NCBI RefSeq assembly: GCF_006363915.1
Contig: NZ_CP040946.1
Strand: one strand, 5' to 3'
Length of the DNA stretch: 64,000 nucleotides
Source of the DNA: Methylophilus medardensis
Lineage (GTDB): Bacteria > Pseudomonadota > Gammaproteobacteria > Burkholderiales > Methylophilaceae
Shown: piece after piece, positions 25,824 to 34,534 of the stretch
Numbering within the stretch: the first letter of the stretch is position 1
Layout of the letters: each line of letters starts with the position of its first letter
Translations under genes and position numbers: made by a program
The notes under the pieces: model-generated
The model's database searches: none
What the model saw: only the letters and a program-made list of their open reading frames with translations
What the model was told of the DNA's origin: nothing

Positions 25824-25857
25824 GAATAAATAAATGAATAGATAAATGAATGAATAT
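25824..25857. repeat. Short tandem AAATGAAT-type repeats upstream of yjjJ
   Basis: Four to five near-repeats of a TAAATGAAT unit run from just before the yjjJ start. They lie where the gene's own winged helix could bind. AT-rich slippage repeats are an alternative explanation. Confidence 0.5.
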
Positions 25858-26345
25858 TATGAGCTTAGCTGACACGAAGCACAAGCATCACTTAAATATG
25901 CATCTATAGTGTTTTATTCATGGGGCATTAAGAAACGTATAAAGAAAATCGCACACGCTCATCACGTTGATAAACACGCGCATAAAAACGTATCTTCTCG
26001 TCACGTCACGCAAGATGTGTCAATTTTTTTATTGAAATATATGTCGTCTAGATGACGATAACCGACACGCCACCCCTTCGCGCCATTGCTCGTTATCGAG
26101 ATTGATAAGTCCGGATTGCATAACCTTTATTGGCTGGATTGGCATTACAAGGTTGCGTGCCAGTCAGTGCTATCTGTATCACACCTCTGCATGTAAGAAA
26201 GTTAAACACACAGTGATACTCACAATATATATGTCCAGACTCAATATTTTTTATACGTACATCTGCGTTTTTCTCATTCACCGTATTGATTGAACCATCG
26301 CTTAAATGGCAGCATAAAACCACCCAAACAGGCAGGGTTTTACAA
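25858..26345. other. About 490 bases without a supported gene
   Basis: AT-rich sequence between the yjjJ promoter region and the terminase remnant. A longer open frame on the minus strand (26093-26362) has no ribosome site or recognisable domain. A short palindrome (ATCGTCATCTAGA region, near 26043-26060) is present. I see nothing else. Confidence 0.4.
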
Positions 26346-26827
26346 ATGAGCAAATTCACCACTCTGAAAGAACAGTTTGTTCATGACATCGTAAATGGTG
26401 CTGTTTCAGCCTAGGAAGCGCCTAGGCGTAAGGGTTACGCACCTATGAGTGCTAGGAAAAGTGCATATCAGTTGCTTGCAGACCCGAAGATACAGGCTGC
26501 TATTGGTGCTGCACAGTACACATTACTGGGGGCACACTTGCGAGTAAAGCAATTCAAGTGCTTGAAGATATTATGTCGGACGAGGAAGCGCCAACTAGTG
26601 CACGTGTAGATGCTGCAAAAGCAATTATCGATCGTGCGGGCTGATCAGCTATTGCTAGTACCCGAGAGAGCTTCGCACCGCCAACAGCCCGGAAAGTCTC
26701 AGACCTGAGCACGGGCGAAATTGTCGCCCTCATTGAAAATGCAAAAGCATTGATGGCTGAACAAAAAGCGCAATTAATCGAGCATACTCAAAATTTAAAG
26801 GCAAAGAAAACTCAACTAAACACATAA
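26346..26827 (+). pseudogene. Decayed phage terminase small subunit
   Basis: Reading from the ATG gives MSKFTTLKEQFVHDIVNGAV, a TAG stop at 26412-26414, then RRKGYAPMSARKSAYQLLAD and PKIQAAI. This matches the small-terminase helix-turn-helix pattern (GY-S-x-K/R-x-A...LL-x-x-P-K-V-x-x-A-I). After a frameshift near 26530 the protein continues SKAIQVLEDIMSDEEAPTSA and VDAAKAIIDRAG, a TGA stop, then STGEIVALIENAKALMAEQK to the TAA at 26827. Two stops and a frameshift show it is dead. It marks the remains of a prophage. Confidence 0.8.
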
Positions 26828-26847
26828 AAAACTTTGTTGATTTTGGA

Positions 26848-27558
26848 CTACGCTTTACGCCTTACGGCCACACCTAAGAGCCCCAATCCTGCCAATAGCA
26901 TTAATGAGTGACTTGGTTCAGGCACTGAAATTGGTAGGGTATAGTTGCTTACAAGTAACCAAGAACCTGTTTCTTGTGACCCATATTGAGCATACCGGGC
27001 AAACCAATACCGGTCATAAGTGCCAAATAATTCACTGAAATATACTTGGTCAGTACCTGAGTGTAAATCCAAAATTCCAACCATCTTTTCGCTGGGATTG
27101 GAAAAGTAAAAAAAGCGATCAAAGCCGCTATTGTAACTATTGCCTAGAACCCCATCGTCGAACGCATTTTTTGTATCAGCTCTAAATGTGTCTATTGGAG
27201 AATCGGGATTATTCTTAAATTCTACAGAAGATACAGCGTTTGCAAATTCATAAGCCTCATCAATCGTTGCTAAATGAAAGTCAGACCACTTTCCTCTTGG
27301 AGATATTGCATCTAAGGTTTGCTCATATGTATAGTTTTTAAGTAAACCTAACTGTAAATACCGCTTACCATTTGCTGAGTTTTCAATAAAACTACTGCTT
27401 CCATCCCAGCTTAAGTTTCCTATTGCGCCACCAGGGCTAGGGGTGGCTGGGGTTGGATTCGAGGGAAATGTGATAACAGGCATACCACCGCCACCGACTC
27501 CCGCAATCGAGCCGCCTGAAAAGGTAAATAGTGCCAGTGGTATTATAAATTTGAACAT
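26848..27558 (-). CDS. PEP-CTERM sorting-domain protein A
   Basis: A 236-residue secreted protein with an N-terminal signal peptide (FIIPLALFTFSGGSIAG) and a C-terminal sorting signal: VPEPSHSLMLLAGLGLLGVA followed by RRKA, i.e. the Pro-Glu-Pro motif, a hydrophobic helix and a basic tail. PEP-CTERM proteins are processed by an exosortase and end up on the surface or in exopolysaccharide; no exosortase is in the window. The central part is not recognised. GAGAGG precedes the ATG. Confidence 0.85.
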   Translation of the reverse strand: MFKFIIPLALFTFSGGSIAGVGGGGMPVITFPSNPTPATPSPGGAIGNLSWDGSSSFIENSANGKRYLQLGLLKNYTYEQTLDAISPRGKWSDFHLATIDEAYEFANAVSSVEFKNNPDSPIDTFRADTKNAFDDGVLGNSYNSGFDRFFYFSNPSEKMVGILDLHSGTDQVYFSELFGTYDRYWFARYAQYGSQETGSWLLVSNYTLPISVPEPSHSLMLLAGLGLLGVAVRRKA

Positions 27559-27593
27559 TTAATGCCTCTCCCAAATTTAATTTATTCTAATAT

Positions 27594-28409
27594 TTATGCG
27601 CGTTGTGATTGTTTATTCCAGCCCATAGATATACCCAATAAAACTAACCCAGCTAATAACATTGCTAGGCTCTTAGGCTCTGGTACAGCTGATATTTGTC
27701 CTGGAGTCACGACCCACGCGTGGTTAGCATAATTTTTAAAGGTAGATATCTGAAATCCATAGCTGGTTAAAAATGCATGTGCCTTATAGATCGAAAAAGG
27801 TTCCTCTGGATCTATTTCCTCAGTTCCTGACCAATACACGCCAGTAACTTCATTATCAAACATTAGAGTATTGGGGATATTGCTATAAAGCTCAGCATTT
27901 AACTCATGGTAAAACAATTCTACAAACTCATCACCCGATACTTGGTCATTTGAACCTAAGCCAGACGCGGAGCTGTTCGTAGCTAATGTTGGCAATTGCC
28001 AGTGATGACTACCACCATACCTAATACTGTTGAGGTAGTTTGCAAAAGCCATAGCACCCCACCATGAACTAGATCCATCTACTTCTGAAAAATCCTGTTC
28101 AGTAACGATATAGACGCTACGGGCAATATCATCATCAAAATTAGAGTAACTGCCATATCCATTCGGTATATTCTTTATAGTAGGACTAGCAGCAATAATT
28201 TCACCAACTACAGTTTGAAATCCTCGGTTAGCAATCATGCTACCTAGTAAATTACCATCTTTAGTCCAAGTGACATTACTAACTGAGCTGTAGACTAAAT
28301 CAACACCGTTTAAATTGTATGAACTCAGTTCCGCTTTAGCACTGAAGCTCGCTAGAAAAAGTGATGCTGCAACATAAATTCTGCTTCTTGTTTTTAATTT
28401 TAAAAGCAT
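27594..28409 (-). CDS. PEP-CTERM protein B (DUF1566-like)
   Basis: A 271-residue secreted protein from the ATG at 28409 (AGGGTG upstream). It has a signal peptide ending SFSAKA, a central domain with HWQLPTLATN and VYWSGTEEIDPEEPF resembling DUF1566/Lcl C-terminal-like modules, and a VPEPKSLAMLLAGLVLLGIS sorting tail. It is a paralogue of the next gene: both contain the stretch VDLVYSSVS-VTWTKDGNLL. This points to tandem duplication. Function unknown. Confidence 0.85.
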   Translation of the reverse strand: MLLKLKTRSRIYVAASLFLASFSAKAELSSYNLNGVDLVYSSVSNVTWTKDGNLLGSMIANRGFQTVVGEIIAASPTIKNIPNGYGSYSNFDDDIARSVYIVTEQDFSEVDGSSSWWGAMAFANYLNSIRYGGSHHWQLPTLATNSSASGLGSNDQVSGDEFVELFYHELNAELYSNIPNTLMFDNEVTGVYWSGTEEIDPEEPFSIYKAHAFLTSYGFQISTFKNYANHAWVVTPGQISAVPEPKSLAMLLAGLVLLGISMGWNKQSQRA

Positions 28410-28430
28410 AAACACCCTTTTTTGAATTAC

Positions 28431-29207
28431 CTAAACTTTACGCTGCCGGGTAGCGTAAGCAATTAAGCCAAGACCAGCCAACAGCATTGTTGAATTTGCA
28501 GGCTCAGGCACCGTTACGACTTGCCCTAAGCTGAAAGCCCATGCGTAGAAACGGCCGCGCTTATTGATGATGTCCTGGCCACCAAAGTTGTTATTGAAGA
28601 GCCACGCGTTGGTAGGATATGGCTCGTACTCCGTGCCAGACCAGTAGATGCCTCGCTCGTTAATAAACTTATTGTCGGGGTCTTTAAAGCCAAATCCTTG
28701 ACCTGACCCTGCTTTACTGTCTAGCTCTTCATAATATAGTTCCACCAACTCATCGCCTCTGGTTGAGCCGTTGGTGACGGTGTTATAGCCAATAGTGGTG
28801 TTGGCCACTGTAGGTAAAGTCCACTTATTGCTGCCAGCATAGTTGATGCTGTTCAGATAATTCACATAAGCCATCGCACCATACCAACTGGTAATTCCAT
28901 TACTACTGAAATCACTAGCGGTGAGGGTATATATGCCTGTGGAGTTGAAAATGTGAGGCGTGTTGGATATTCTTGGGCTATTGGCGATAATCGCACCAAC
29001 AACTTTGTTAAAGCCTTGGTCGGCAAACAACGTACGTAATAGGTTGCCGTCTTTTGTCCAAGTGACATCGCTCACTGAGCTATAAACCAAATCAACGCCG
29101 TCGGAGCTGTATGAAGTTAATGCAGCATTCGCGCCTAAGCTATTAATTGCAAGAATTCCAGTAACTAAAGTCTTATCAAAAAGTTGTATTTGTGAGAAAT
29201 TAAACAT
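28431..29207 (-). CDS. PEP-CTERM protein C (DUF1566-like, paralogue of B)
   Basis: A 258-residue secreted protein from the ATG at 29207. It has a signal peptide ending SLGANA, then VDLVYSSVSDVTWTKDGNLL shared with the neighbour, NKWTLPTVANT, a GIYWSGTEYEPYPTNAW block, and the sorting tail VPEPANSTMLLAGLGLIAYA. It is first in the run of three minus-strand PEP-CTERM genes. Codon use in this run looks more AT-rich than in the flanking housekeeping genes, consistent with accessory status. Confidence 0.85.
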   Translation of the reverse strand: MFNFSQIQLFDKTLVTGILAINSLGANAALTSYSSDGVDLVYSSVSDVTWTKDGNLLRTLFADQGFNKVVGAIIANSPRISNTPHIFNSTGIYTLTASDFSSNGITSWYGAMAYVNYLNSINYAGSNKWTLPTVANTTIGYNTVTNGSTRGDELVELYYEELDSKAGSGQGFGFKDPDNKFINERGIYWSGTEYEPYPTNAWLFNNNFGGQDIINKRGRFYAWAFSLGQVVTVPEPANSTMLLAGLGLIAYATRQRKV

Positions 29208-29590
29208 AAATGCCACACTAGTTTTTAGATAAATTTAATAAGGATTAAATATTATCTTTATGACAACCAGCCGCATTTTAATAGACCATCGGGACTAGTT
29301 CCTAAGCTGTGAATTCACATTCGTTGAATGTAAGGCTGTCATAATCCAGTCTCAAGGCTATACTGCCCTCCCGCTCTCCATGCTTTTGCTTTTCTCACTT
29401 AATCAAAAGCTGGGGCTTATCCATTAAGCCCTGCTTATTTGCCCAGATCACGAGATCTATTAGCCACGTTATCGGCGATTGCTTCAGGCCCCTTCACCTC
29501 GTATCGACTCAGTATCATTGCCCCATTCCCTTTGCGACTGTGATCCACTAAGTTAGTATATTCGTGCAAATTAATTTTTATAATAGACGT
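29208..29590. other. About 380 bases without a gene, containing small hairpins
   Basis: Contains GGGCTTA-N5-TAAGCCC (29413-29431), AGATC-N4-GATCT and an ACATTC/GAATGT repeat. No protein gene or tRNA is visible. It lies at the 3' side of tRNA-Leu, where integrative elements often end. Confidence 0.4.
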
Positions 29591-29622
29591 AAAAAAAGCA
29601 CTTAGTTATTAGCTAAGTGCTT
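29591..29622 (-). terminator. Terminator of the tRNA cluster
   Basis: A 10-bp stem (AAGCACTTAG / CTAAGTGCTT) with seven T residues after it on the minus strand, ten bases past the tRNA-Leu CCA end. Confidence 0.9.
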
Positions 29623-29632
29623 AATTTTAATA

Positions 29633-29719
29633 TGGTGCCCGGAGCCGGAATCGAACCGGCACAGCCGTTAAGCCGAGGGATTTTAAGTCCCTTGTGTCTA
29701 CCAGTTTCACCATCCGGGC
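29633..29719 (-). tRNA. tRNA-Leu (UAA)
   Basis: 87 bases including the encoded CCA. The acceptor stem pairs GCCCGGA with TCCGGGC. The anticodon loop is CTTAAAA (anticodon TAA), followed by a long variable arm as in leucine tRNAs and the T-loop GGTTCGATTCC. It corresponds to leuZ in the E. coli order pgsA-glyW-cysT-leuZ. Confidence 0.96.
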
Positions 29720-29796
29720 GGTAGATCTGCAAGTCACGTATTTTAACATTCTGCCGCCATTTTGACAGTGTTTTAAATACAGACGTGAGAGAAATT

Positions 29797-29872
29797 TGGA
29801 GCGGGAAACGAGTCTCGAACTCGCGACCTCAACCTTGGCAAGGTTGCGCTCTACCAACTGAGCTATTCCCGC
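29797..29872 (-). tRNA. tRNA-Gly (GCC), copy 1
   Basis: 76 bases ending in TCCA. The acceptor stem is GCGGGAA/TTCCCGC, the anticodon GCC within CTTGCCAAG, and the T-arm GAGTTCGAGAC. It is identical in sequence to the copy at 30013-30088. Confidence 0.97.
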
Positions 29873-29877
29873 ATATC

Positions 29878-29951
29878 TGGAGGCGCGAGCCGGAGTCGAA
29901 CCGGCCTAAACGGCTTTGCAGGCCGCGGCATAACCGCTTTGCTATCGCGCC
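29878..29951 (-). tRNA. tRNA-Cys (GCA)
   Basis: 74 bases ending in TCCA. The acceptor stem is GGCGCGA/TCGCGCC and the anticodon GCA lies in CCTGCAAAG. It lies between two identical glycine tRNAs. Confidence 0.97.
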
Positions 29952-30012
29952 AGAACCAACAACATAAAAACCACTTATGTTAAAAAGGGAAAGCTGCGCT
30001 TTCCCCCGAATT

Positions 30013-30088
30013 TGGAGCGGGAAACGAGTCTCGAACTCGCGACCTCAACCTTGGCAAGGTTGCGCTCTACCAACTGAGCTATTCCCGC
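30013..30088 (-). tRNA. tRNA-Gly (GCC), copy 2
   Basis: Identical to the glycine tRNA at 29797-29872. It is the first tRNA after pgsA, the place of glyW in E. coli. Confidence 0.97.
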
Positions 30089-30197
30089 GTATTTCCTTAC
30101 TTCGTGTATCGTAAGGAAGCTGGCATTTTAATGATTTTGAGACGGGTGTCAAGGACGATTTCTGAAAAAAACGTATTCTTTTTACAGAATGCGTTTT

Positions 30198-30779
30198 TTA
30201 GATGGTTTCGCGGATAGCGGGCCATGCTGAACGTAGGTAATAGCCCATGGAAACCAGCGTAAGGACGGCAGCAATCACGATCAACCACTCGCCCAGCCAT
30301 TGAATATTTAATCCAAACAAGGGGTCGAACCATAGCAGTAAAGTGATGGCGATCATTTGTGCTGCGGTTTTAATTTTGCCGACTAGGGCGACAGCGACAT
30401 TGCCACTTTTACCGATGCTGGCCATCCATTCGCGCAAGGCACTAATGGCTATTTCACGACCAATGATGATGAGTGCAACCGCCGCGCCTACCCGATTTAA
30501 CTCCACCAGCAAGATGAGCGCTGCGGCAACCATGAGTTTGTCTGCTACCGGATCGAGAAAGGCACCAAATTTAGACATTTGTTGGTATCGGCGCGCCCAG
30601 TAACCATCTAGCCAATCGGTAAAGGCGGCCAATATAAACACGCCTGCGGCGGTTAAATTGACCCAATGTGCTGGCAGGCCATCGGCGGTGATGGCGTTGG
30701 CAGGCAGGTAAAAAATGCCCACAAATACCGGGATCATCCCGATGCGCAACAGGGTCAGTATGTTTGGAATCGTCCACAT
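30198..30779 (-). CDS. pgsA: CDP-diacylglycerol-glycerol-3-phosphate 3-phosphatidyltransferase
   Basis: An inner-membrane enzyme that makes phosphatidylglycerol phosphate. The 193-residue protein carries the CDP-alcohol phosphatidyltransferase signature DGxxAR...G...D...D as DWLDGYWARRYQQM followed by FGAFLDPVADKL, and has several membrane helices. It lies 45 bases downstream of uvrC and upstream of the tRNA cluster, the same order as in E. coli. Confidence 0.95.
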   Translation of the reverse strand: MWTIPNILTLLRIGMIPVFVGIFYLPANAITADGLPAHWVNLTAAGVFILAAFTDWLDGYWARRYQQMSKFGAFLDPVADKLMVAAALILLVELNRVGAAVALIIIGREIAISALREWMASIGKSGNVAVALVGKIKTAAQMIAITLLLWFDPLFGLNIQWLGEWLIVIAAVLTLVSMGYYLRSAWPAIRETI

Positions 30780-30824
30780 ATTATTGTTCGTCTTTTTGCT
30801 AAAGAAAGCAGTGGGCTTGAGGCC

Positions 30825-32624
30825 TTAATGCAAGCGTTCGTGTATCGTTTGTGCGAGTGCTAGGCTGATGCCCTCTACTTGCGCGATCTCGTCTATGCTA
30901 GCACTTTTTATGCCGTCCAGGCCACCAAAACGCATGAGCAAGGCTTTACGCCGCTTAGCGCCCACGCCTTCTATGTCTTCAAGGCTTGAGGTAATGCGCG
31001 CCTTGGCGCGCTTTGCACGGTGACCCGTAATGGCAAATCGGTGCGCTTCATCGCGAATTTGCTGTAGTAAGTGCAGCCCCAGATTGTCAGTGGGTAAATT
31101 CAGCATTTCTCCCGTATCAGAGAAAATCATGGTTTCGAGGCCAGGTTTGCGCTCCTCCCCTTTGGCAATGCCCACGAGCAAAATATCGTCGAGGCCCACT
31201 TCTTGCATCACCTCAATAGCCACGCCTAGCTGACCTTTACCACCATCGATAAAAATCAGGTCAGGCCGCTTGCCCTCGCCTGCGGCCACTTTTTTGTAGC
31301 GGCGAGTAAGCACATCGCGCATGGCTGCATAATCATCGCCCGGTGTGATGCCGGTGATGTTATAGCGCCGATATTCGCTATTTTGCATATCACCACGGTC
31401 AAACACCACACAGCTACCGACGGTCGCCTCGCCCATGGTGTGGCTGATATCAAAACACTCAATGCGCTCGGTGCTCTCTGCCAAGTTAAGGGCTTCTCGC
31501 AAGGCGAGTAACCGCGCCTGTTGGTTGGCCGTGGTGGCCTGTCGTTGCTGCAGTGCAAGCTCGGCGTTGGTTTCTGCCATTTTGAGCCACACTTTTTTGT
31601 CGCCGATGGCATTCGTTAATACGCGAATCTTGCGACCGGATTGTTCACTGAGCATGTCTTCAAACTCGGTTTTATCGATCTCGGCGCCACACACCAGCAA
31701 GGGCGGTGTATTTTGAGATAGATAATACTGCGTGATAAACGCTTCTACAGTCTCGACCAGATCAGCATCTTGGCTATTTTTTGGGAAAAAGCTTTTGTCG
31801 CCCAAATGACGGCCGCCACGAATCATGACTAAGTTAATACAGTGCTGCCCTTGCACCTCGGCACAAGCAATCACATCTGCATCACTCACACTAAAATCGC
31901 TCACAAACTGCTTGGCCTGCACCTGCCGTAAAGCCTGAATACGGTCGCGCAAAATAGCCGCATGTTCATACTCCATGCTTTCAGCCGCATCATTCATGGC
32001 ATTGCCTAGGGCATCAATCACTTCATTGGTCTTGCCGAGTAAAAACATGGCAGCATGCCGCACATCAGCAGCATAATCTTGTTGAGAGATCAGATTCACA
32101 CAAGGGGCGGTACAGCGTGCAATCTGGTATTGCAAACAAGGCCGCGAACGGTTGGCAAACACAGTATTTTCGCAGGTGCGCAGTTTAAATACCTTTTGCA
32201 GCAGCTGAATGCTTTCGCGCACAGCGGGTGAACTAGGAAAAGGCCCAAAATATTGATGCCCTTTTCGTTGCGTGCCTCGATGAAACGCCAAGCGCGGAAA
32301 AGCATCCCCCGTGAGGGCAATGTAGGGGTATGACTTGTCGTCGCGAAACAACACGTTGTAGCGCGGCATCAAGCCTTTAATCAGATTGTTTTCGAGCAAC
32401 AGTGCTTCCGCTTCGGAGCGCGTCACCGTGGTTTCGATATTAGCAATCTGCGACACCATCATTTTGGTGCGCGGACTGGCCAAGTTCTTATTAAAATAAC
32501 TGGAGACCCTTTTTTTGAGGTCTTTGGCTTTGCCGACATAAATCACCGTGTTTTCCGCATTGAGCATGCGATAAACCCCGGGTAAATTTGGCAAGTTTTT
32601 GAGGATGGGCTTTGCTTCAAACAT
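30825..32624 (-). CDS. uvrC: Excinuclease ABC subunit C
   Basis: Nucleotide excision repair nuclease that incises on both sides of a lesion. It has 599 residues: GIY-YIG domain at the N-terminus (NLPGVYRMLNAENTVIYVGK), a Cys-rich segment (CENTVFANRSRPCLQYQIARC), a UVR domain near 200-235 (YEHAAILRDRIQALRQ), the C-terminal RNase H-like nuclease (ECFDISHTMGE and LIFIDGGKGQL) and a helix-hairpin-helix end. Full length. Confidence 0.97.
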   Translation of the reverse strand: MFEAKPILKNLPNLPGVYRMLNAENTVIYVGKAKDLKKRVSSYFNKNLASPRTKMMVSQIANIETTVTRSEAEALLLENNLIKGLMPRYNVLFRDDKSYPYIALTGDAFPRLAFHRGTQRKGHQYFGPFPSSPAVRESIQLLQKVFKLRTCENTVFANRSRPCLQYQIARCTAPCVNLISQQDYAADVRHAAMFLLGKTNEVIDALGNAMNDAAESMEYEHAAILRDRIQALRQVQAKQFVSDFSVSDADVIACAEVQGQHCINLVMIRGGRHLGDKSFFPKNSQDADLVETVEAFITQYYLSQNTPPLLVCGAEIDKTEFEDMLSEQSGRKIRVLTNAIGDKKVWLKMAETNAELALQQRQATTANQQARLLALREALNLAESTERIECFDISHTMGEATVGSCVVFDRGDMQNSEYRRYNITGITPGDDYAAMRDVLTRRYKKVAAGEGKRPDLIFIDGGKGQLGVAIEVMQEVGLDDILLVGIAKGEERKPGLETMIFSDTGEMLNLPTDNLGLHLLQQIRDEAHRFAITGHRAKRAKARITSSLEDIEGVGAKRRKALLMRFGGLDGIKSASIDEIAQVEGISLALAQTIHERLH

Positions 32625-32662
32625 GCGCGTATTCTACACGCATGTGTGCGGATTTGAGGGAG

Positions 32663-32842
32663 CTAGCCGAGCAACTCACCACCAATGGCCCAGTCTTCAT
32701 GATCGATTTCTTCAAAAACGATATAAGTATAATTGGCCGGCTTGTGTGCATGTTTTTGCAGGGTTTCTGTGATCTCTTTGGCAATTTGCTTTTTTTGCTC
32801 TTTGCTCACCGTTCCAGCGAGTTTGATATTCACGTAAGGCAT
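32663..32842 (-). CDS. 4-Oxalocrotonate tautomerase family protein
   Basis: A 59-residue protein starting MPYVNIKLAGTVSKEQKKQI. The proline after the initiator methionine is the family's catalytic base. A YIVFEEIDHEDWAIGGELLG end matches the tautomerase fold. AAAGGAGC lies before the ATG. Small tautomerases form hexamers; the substrate here is unknown and no aromatic-degradation genes adjoin it. Confidence 0.88.
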   Translation of the reverse strand: MPYVNIKLAGTVSKEQKKQIAKEITETLQKHAHKPANYTYIVFEEIDHEDWAIGGELLG

Positions 32843-32882
32843 ATTGATGCTCCTTTAAAAAATAATCCATCCAAGCAGATGC

Positions 32883-33584
32883 TTAATGAGAATGCGGATG
32901 CTCACCCCGATGAATATCACGGATCAAATTAAGCGTGACTACCAGCAAAAGTAGTGAAATTAGTATAGATAAGATCGGATCGATAGTCATCCAGCCGGTG
33001 AAATAGATGACCACACCCGCCAGCACTGCCGTGACAGAGCCAAGTAAATCGCCCATGACATGTAAAAATGCAGCGCGATGGTTCAAACTCGCATCCCCAC
33101 CATGGTGATGGTGTTGATGATGCATGTGCTTGGCAACAAACAGGTTAATCAACAAACCGGCGAGCGCGATCACACTGACATAGCCGCCCGCCACCGGCAG
33201 CGGGTGATGCAGTCTGTTTATGGCCTCGACCACAATCCAAATGGTCACCAACAGCATGGTGAATGCGTTAATCATAGAGACCATGCGCTCCGTTTGCGCT
33301 GAGGCAGGGTGGCCGGTACGCGCGCGATGGGCCGCCCACATGGCTAATCCGAGCGCCAACACGTCAAACAACATATGCCAAGCATCACTCAGCAGCGCCA
33401 GTGATTGCGTCCATATGCCACCGACAAACTCAATGACCGTAAAGAGTGCAATTGCCAAAAAAGGAATCCAAAACGGATTATCTGGCGTAGGCGCTGCGTG
33501 CCCCGCGTCGTCGTGGGTGTGGTCGCAATGGGTACCATGGTGGTCTGCGTGGGAATGCGCTGCATCTTTATGACTAGGTTTCAT
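32883..33584 (-). CDS. CDF-family metal cation efflux protein
   Basis: A 233-residue transporter related to CzcD/ZitB that would export Zn2+ or similar ions in exchange for protons. The N-terminus is His-rich (HSHADHHGTHCDHTHDD). The transport-site motifs are ALLSDAWHMLFDVLAL (HxxxD) and FLHVMGDLLGSV, and a His-rich loop (HMHHQHHHHGGD) lies between helices 4 and 5. It ends right after the sixth helix, so the usual C-terminal cytoplasmic domain is missing. Confidence 0.9.
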   Translation of the reverse strand: MKPSHKDAAHSHADHHGTHCDHTHDDAGHAAPTPDNPFWIPFLAIALFTVIEFVGGIWTQSLALLSDAWHMLFDVLALGLAMWAAHRARTGHPASAQTERMVSMINAFTMLLVTIWIVVEAINRLHHPLPVAGGYVSVIALAGLLINLFVAKHMHHQHHHHGGDASLNHRAAFLHVMGDLLGSVTAVLAGVVIYFTGWMTIDPILSILISLLLLVVTLNLIRDIHRGEHPHSH

Positions 33585-33693
33585 GCAAGTATGCTAATGC
33601 AAGTTGCCCGCTTTTAACAATAGCGACACAGCAATTGACGCCCGCAATCCCAATATTTGTCGCTTATAATAATGGCTTATCGAGAGTATAAGC

Positions 33694-34530
33694 ATGTTAA
33701 GTTACCGTCACGCCTTTCACGCCGGCAATCACGCCGATGTTTTAAAACATTGGATATATAGCCTAGTGCTAGATTATTTTAAGCAAAAAGACAAACCCTA
33801 TTGGGTGGTTGATACGCATGCTGGTGCCGGACTTTATCGACTGGATAGCACGATTGCCAATAAAACCGCCGAGTATGTGCATGGGATACAGCGTTTACAG
33901 CACAGCCAACCACCTGCAGTCTTTGCCAGTTATTTAACGGCAGTCACCAGCGCTGGCAACGGCCTGCAACAGGTATACCCCGGTTCTCCGTGCATCGCAA
34001 ATCAGTTTTTAAACGCCAGCGACAAATTACGCTTGTTTGAGCTACATCCGGCTGATGCAGTGTTACTGGAGCAACAATTTGCAACGCAGAAAAGACAGGT
34101 CACAATTCAGCAGAAAGATGGTTTTGAAGGCATTAAGGCTTGCCTGCCTCCGCCAACCAAACGCGGCATTGTGCTCATCGACCCTCCCTATGAAGTCAAA
34201 GAAGATTATCAACGTGTGGTTGACTGTATCAAAGACAGCTTAAAAAGATTTGCAACAGGCACCTATTTAATCTGGTATCCGCGCTTGCAGCGGCCTGAAC
34301 CACAATACATGATAGACAGGCTACGCCAGTTGGGGACTGACTATTTGCATGTCAGCTTGGATGTACAGCAACCAGCGGCGGACGGCTTTGGCATGCATGG
34401 TAGCGGCATGTGGATCATTAATCCACCGTGGACATTGCGTGCGTCAATTGAGCCTCACTTGGGCTGGCTGGCGAATACGCTGGCACAGGATGCAAGTGCA
34501 CATGCCGGCTGTGAGGGCCAGCAGCGCTAA
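33694..34530 (+). CDS. rlmJ: 23S rRNA (adenine2030-N6)-methyltransferase
   Basis: A 278-residue methyltransferase with the RlmJ N-terminal signature MLSYRHAFHAGNHADVLKHW, a VVDTHAGAGLY SAM motif and the catalytic LIDPPYE (a DPPY motif). It modifies A2030 of 23S rRNA. It is a single gene convergent with the DUF2914 gene, with only four bases between stops. Confidence 0.95.
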   Translation: MLSYRHAFHAGNHADVLKHWIYSLVLDYFKQKDKPYWVVDTHAGAGLYRLDSTIANKTAEYVHGIQRLQHSQPPAVFASYLTAVTSAGNGLQQVYPGSPCIANQFLNASDKLRLFELHPADAVLLEQQFATQKRQVTIQQKDGFEGIKACLPPPTKRGIVLIDPPYEVKEDYQRVVDCIKDSLKRFATGTYLIWYPRLQRPEPQYMIDRLRQLGTDYLHVSLDVQQPAADGFGMHGSGMWIINPPWTLRASIEPHLGWLANTLAQDASAHAGCEGQQR

Positions 34531-34534
34531 AAAA

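Noticed and set aside
26093..26362. 89-codon minus-strand frame near the terminase remnant
   Set aside because: No ribosome site, no signal or domain, and it overlaps the start of the remnant in the opposite direction.
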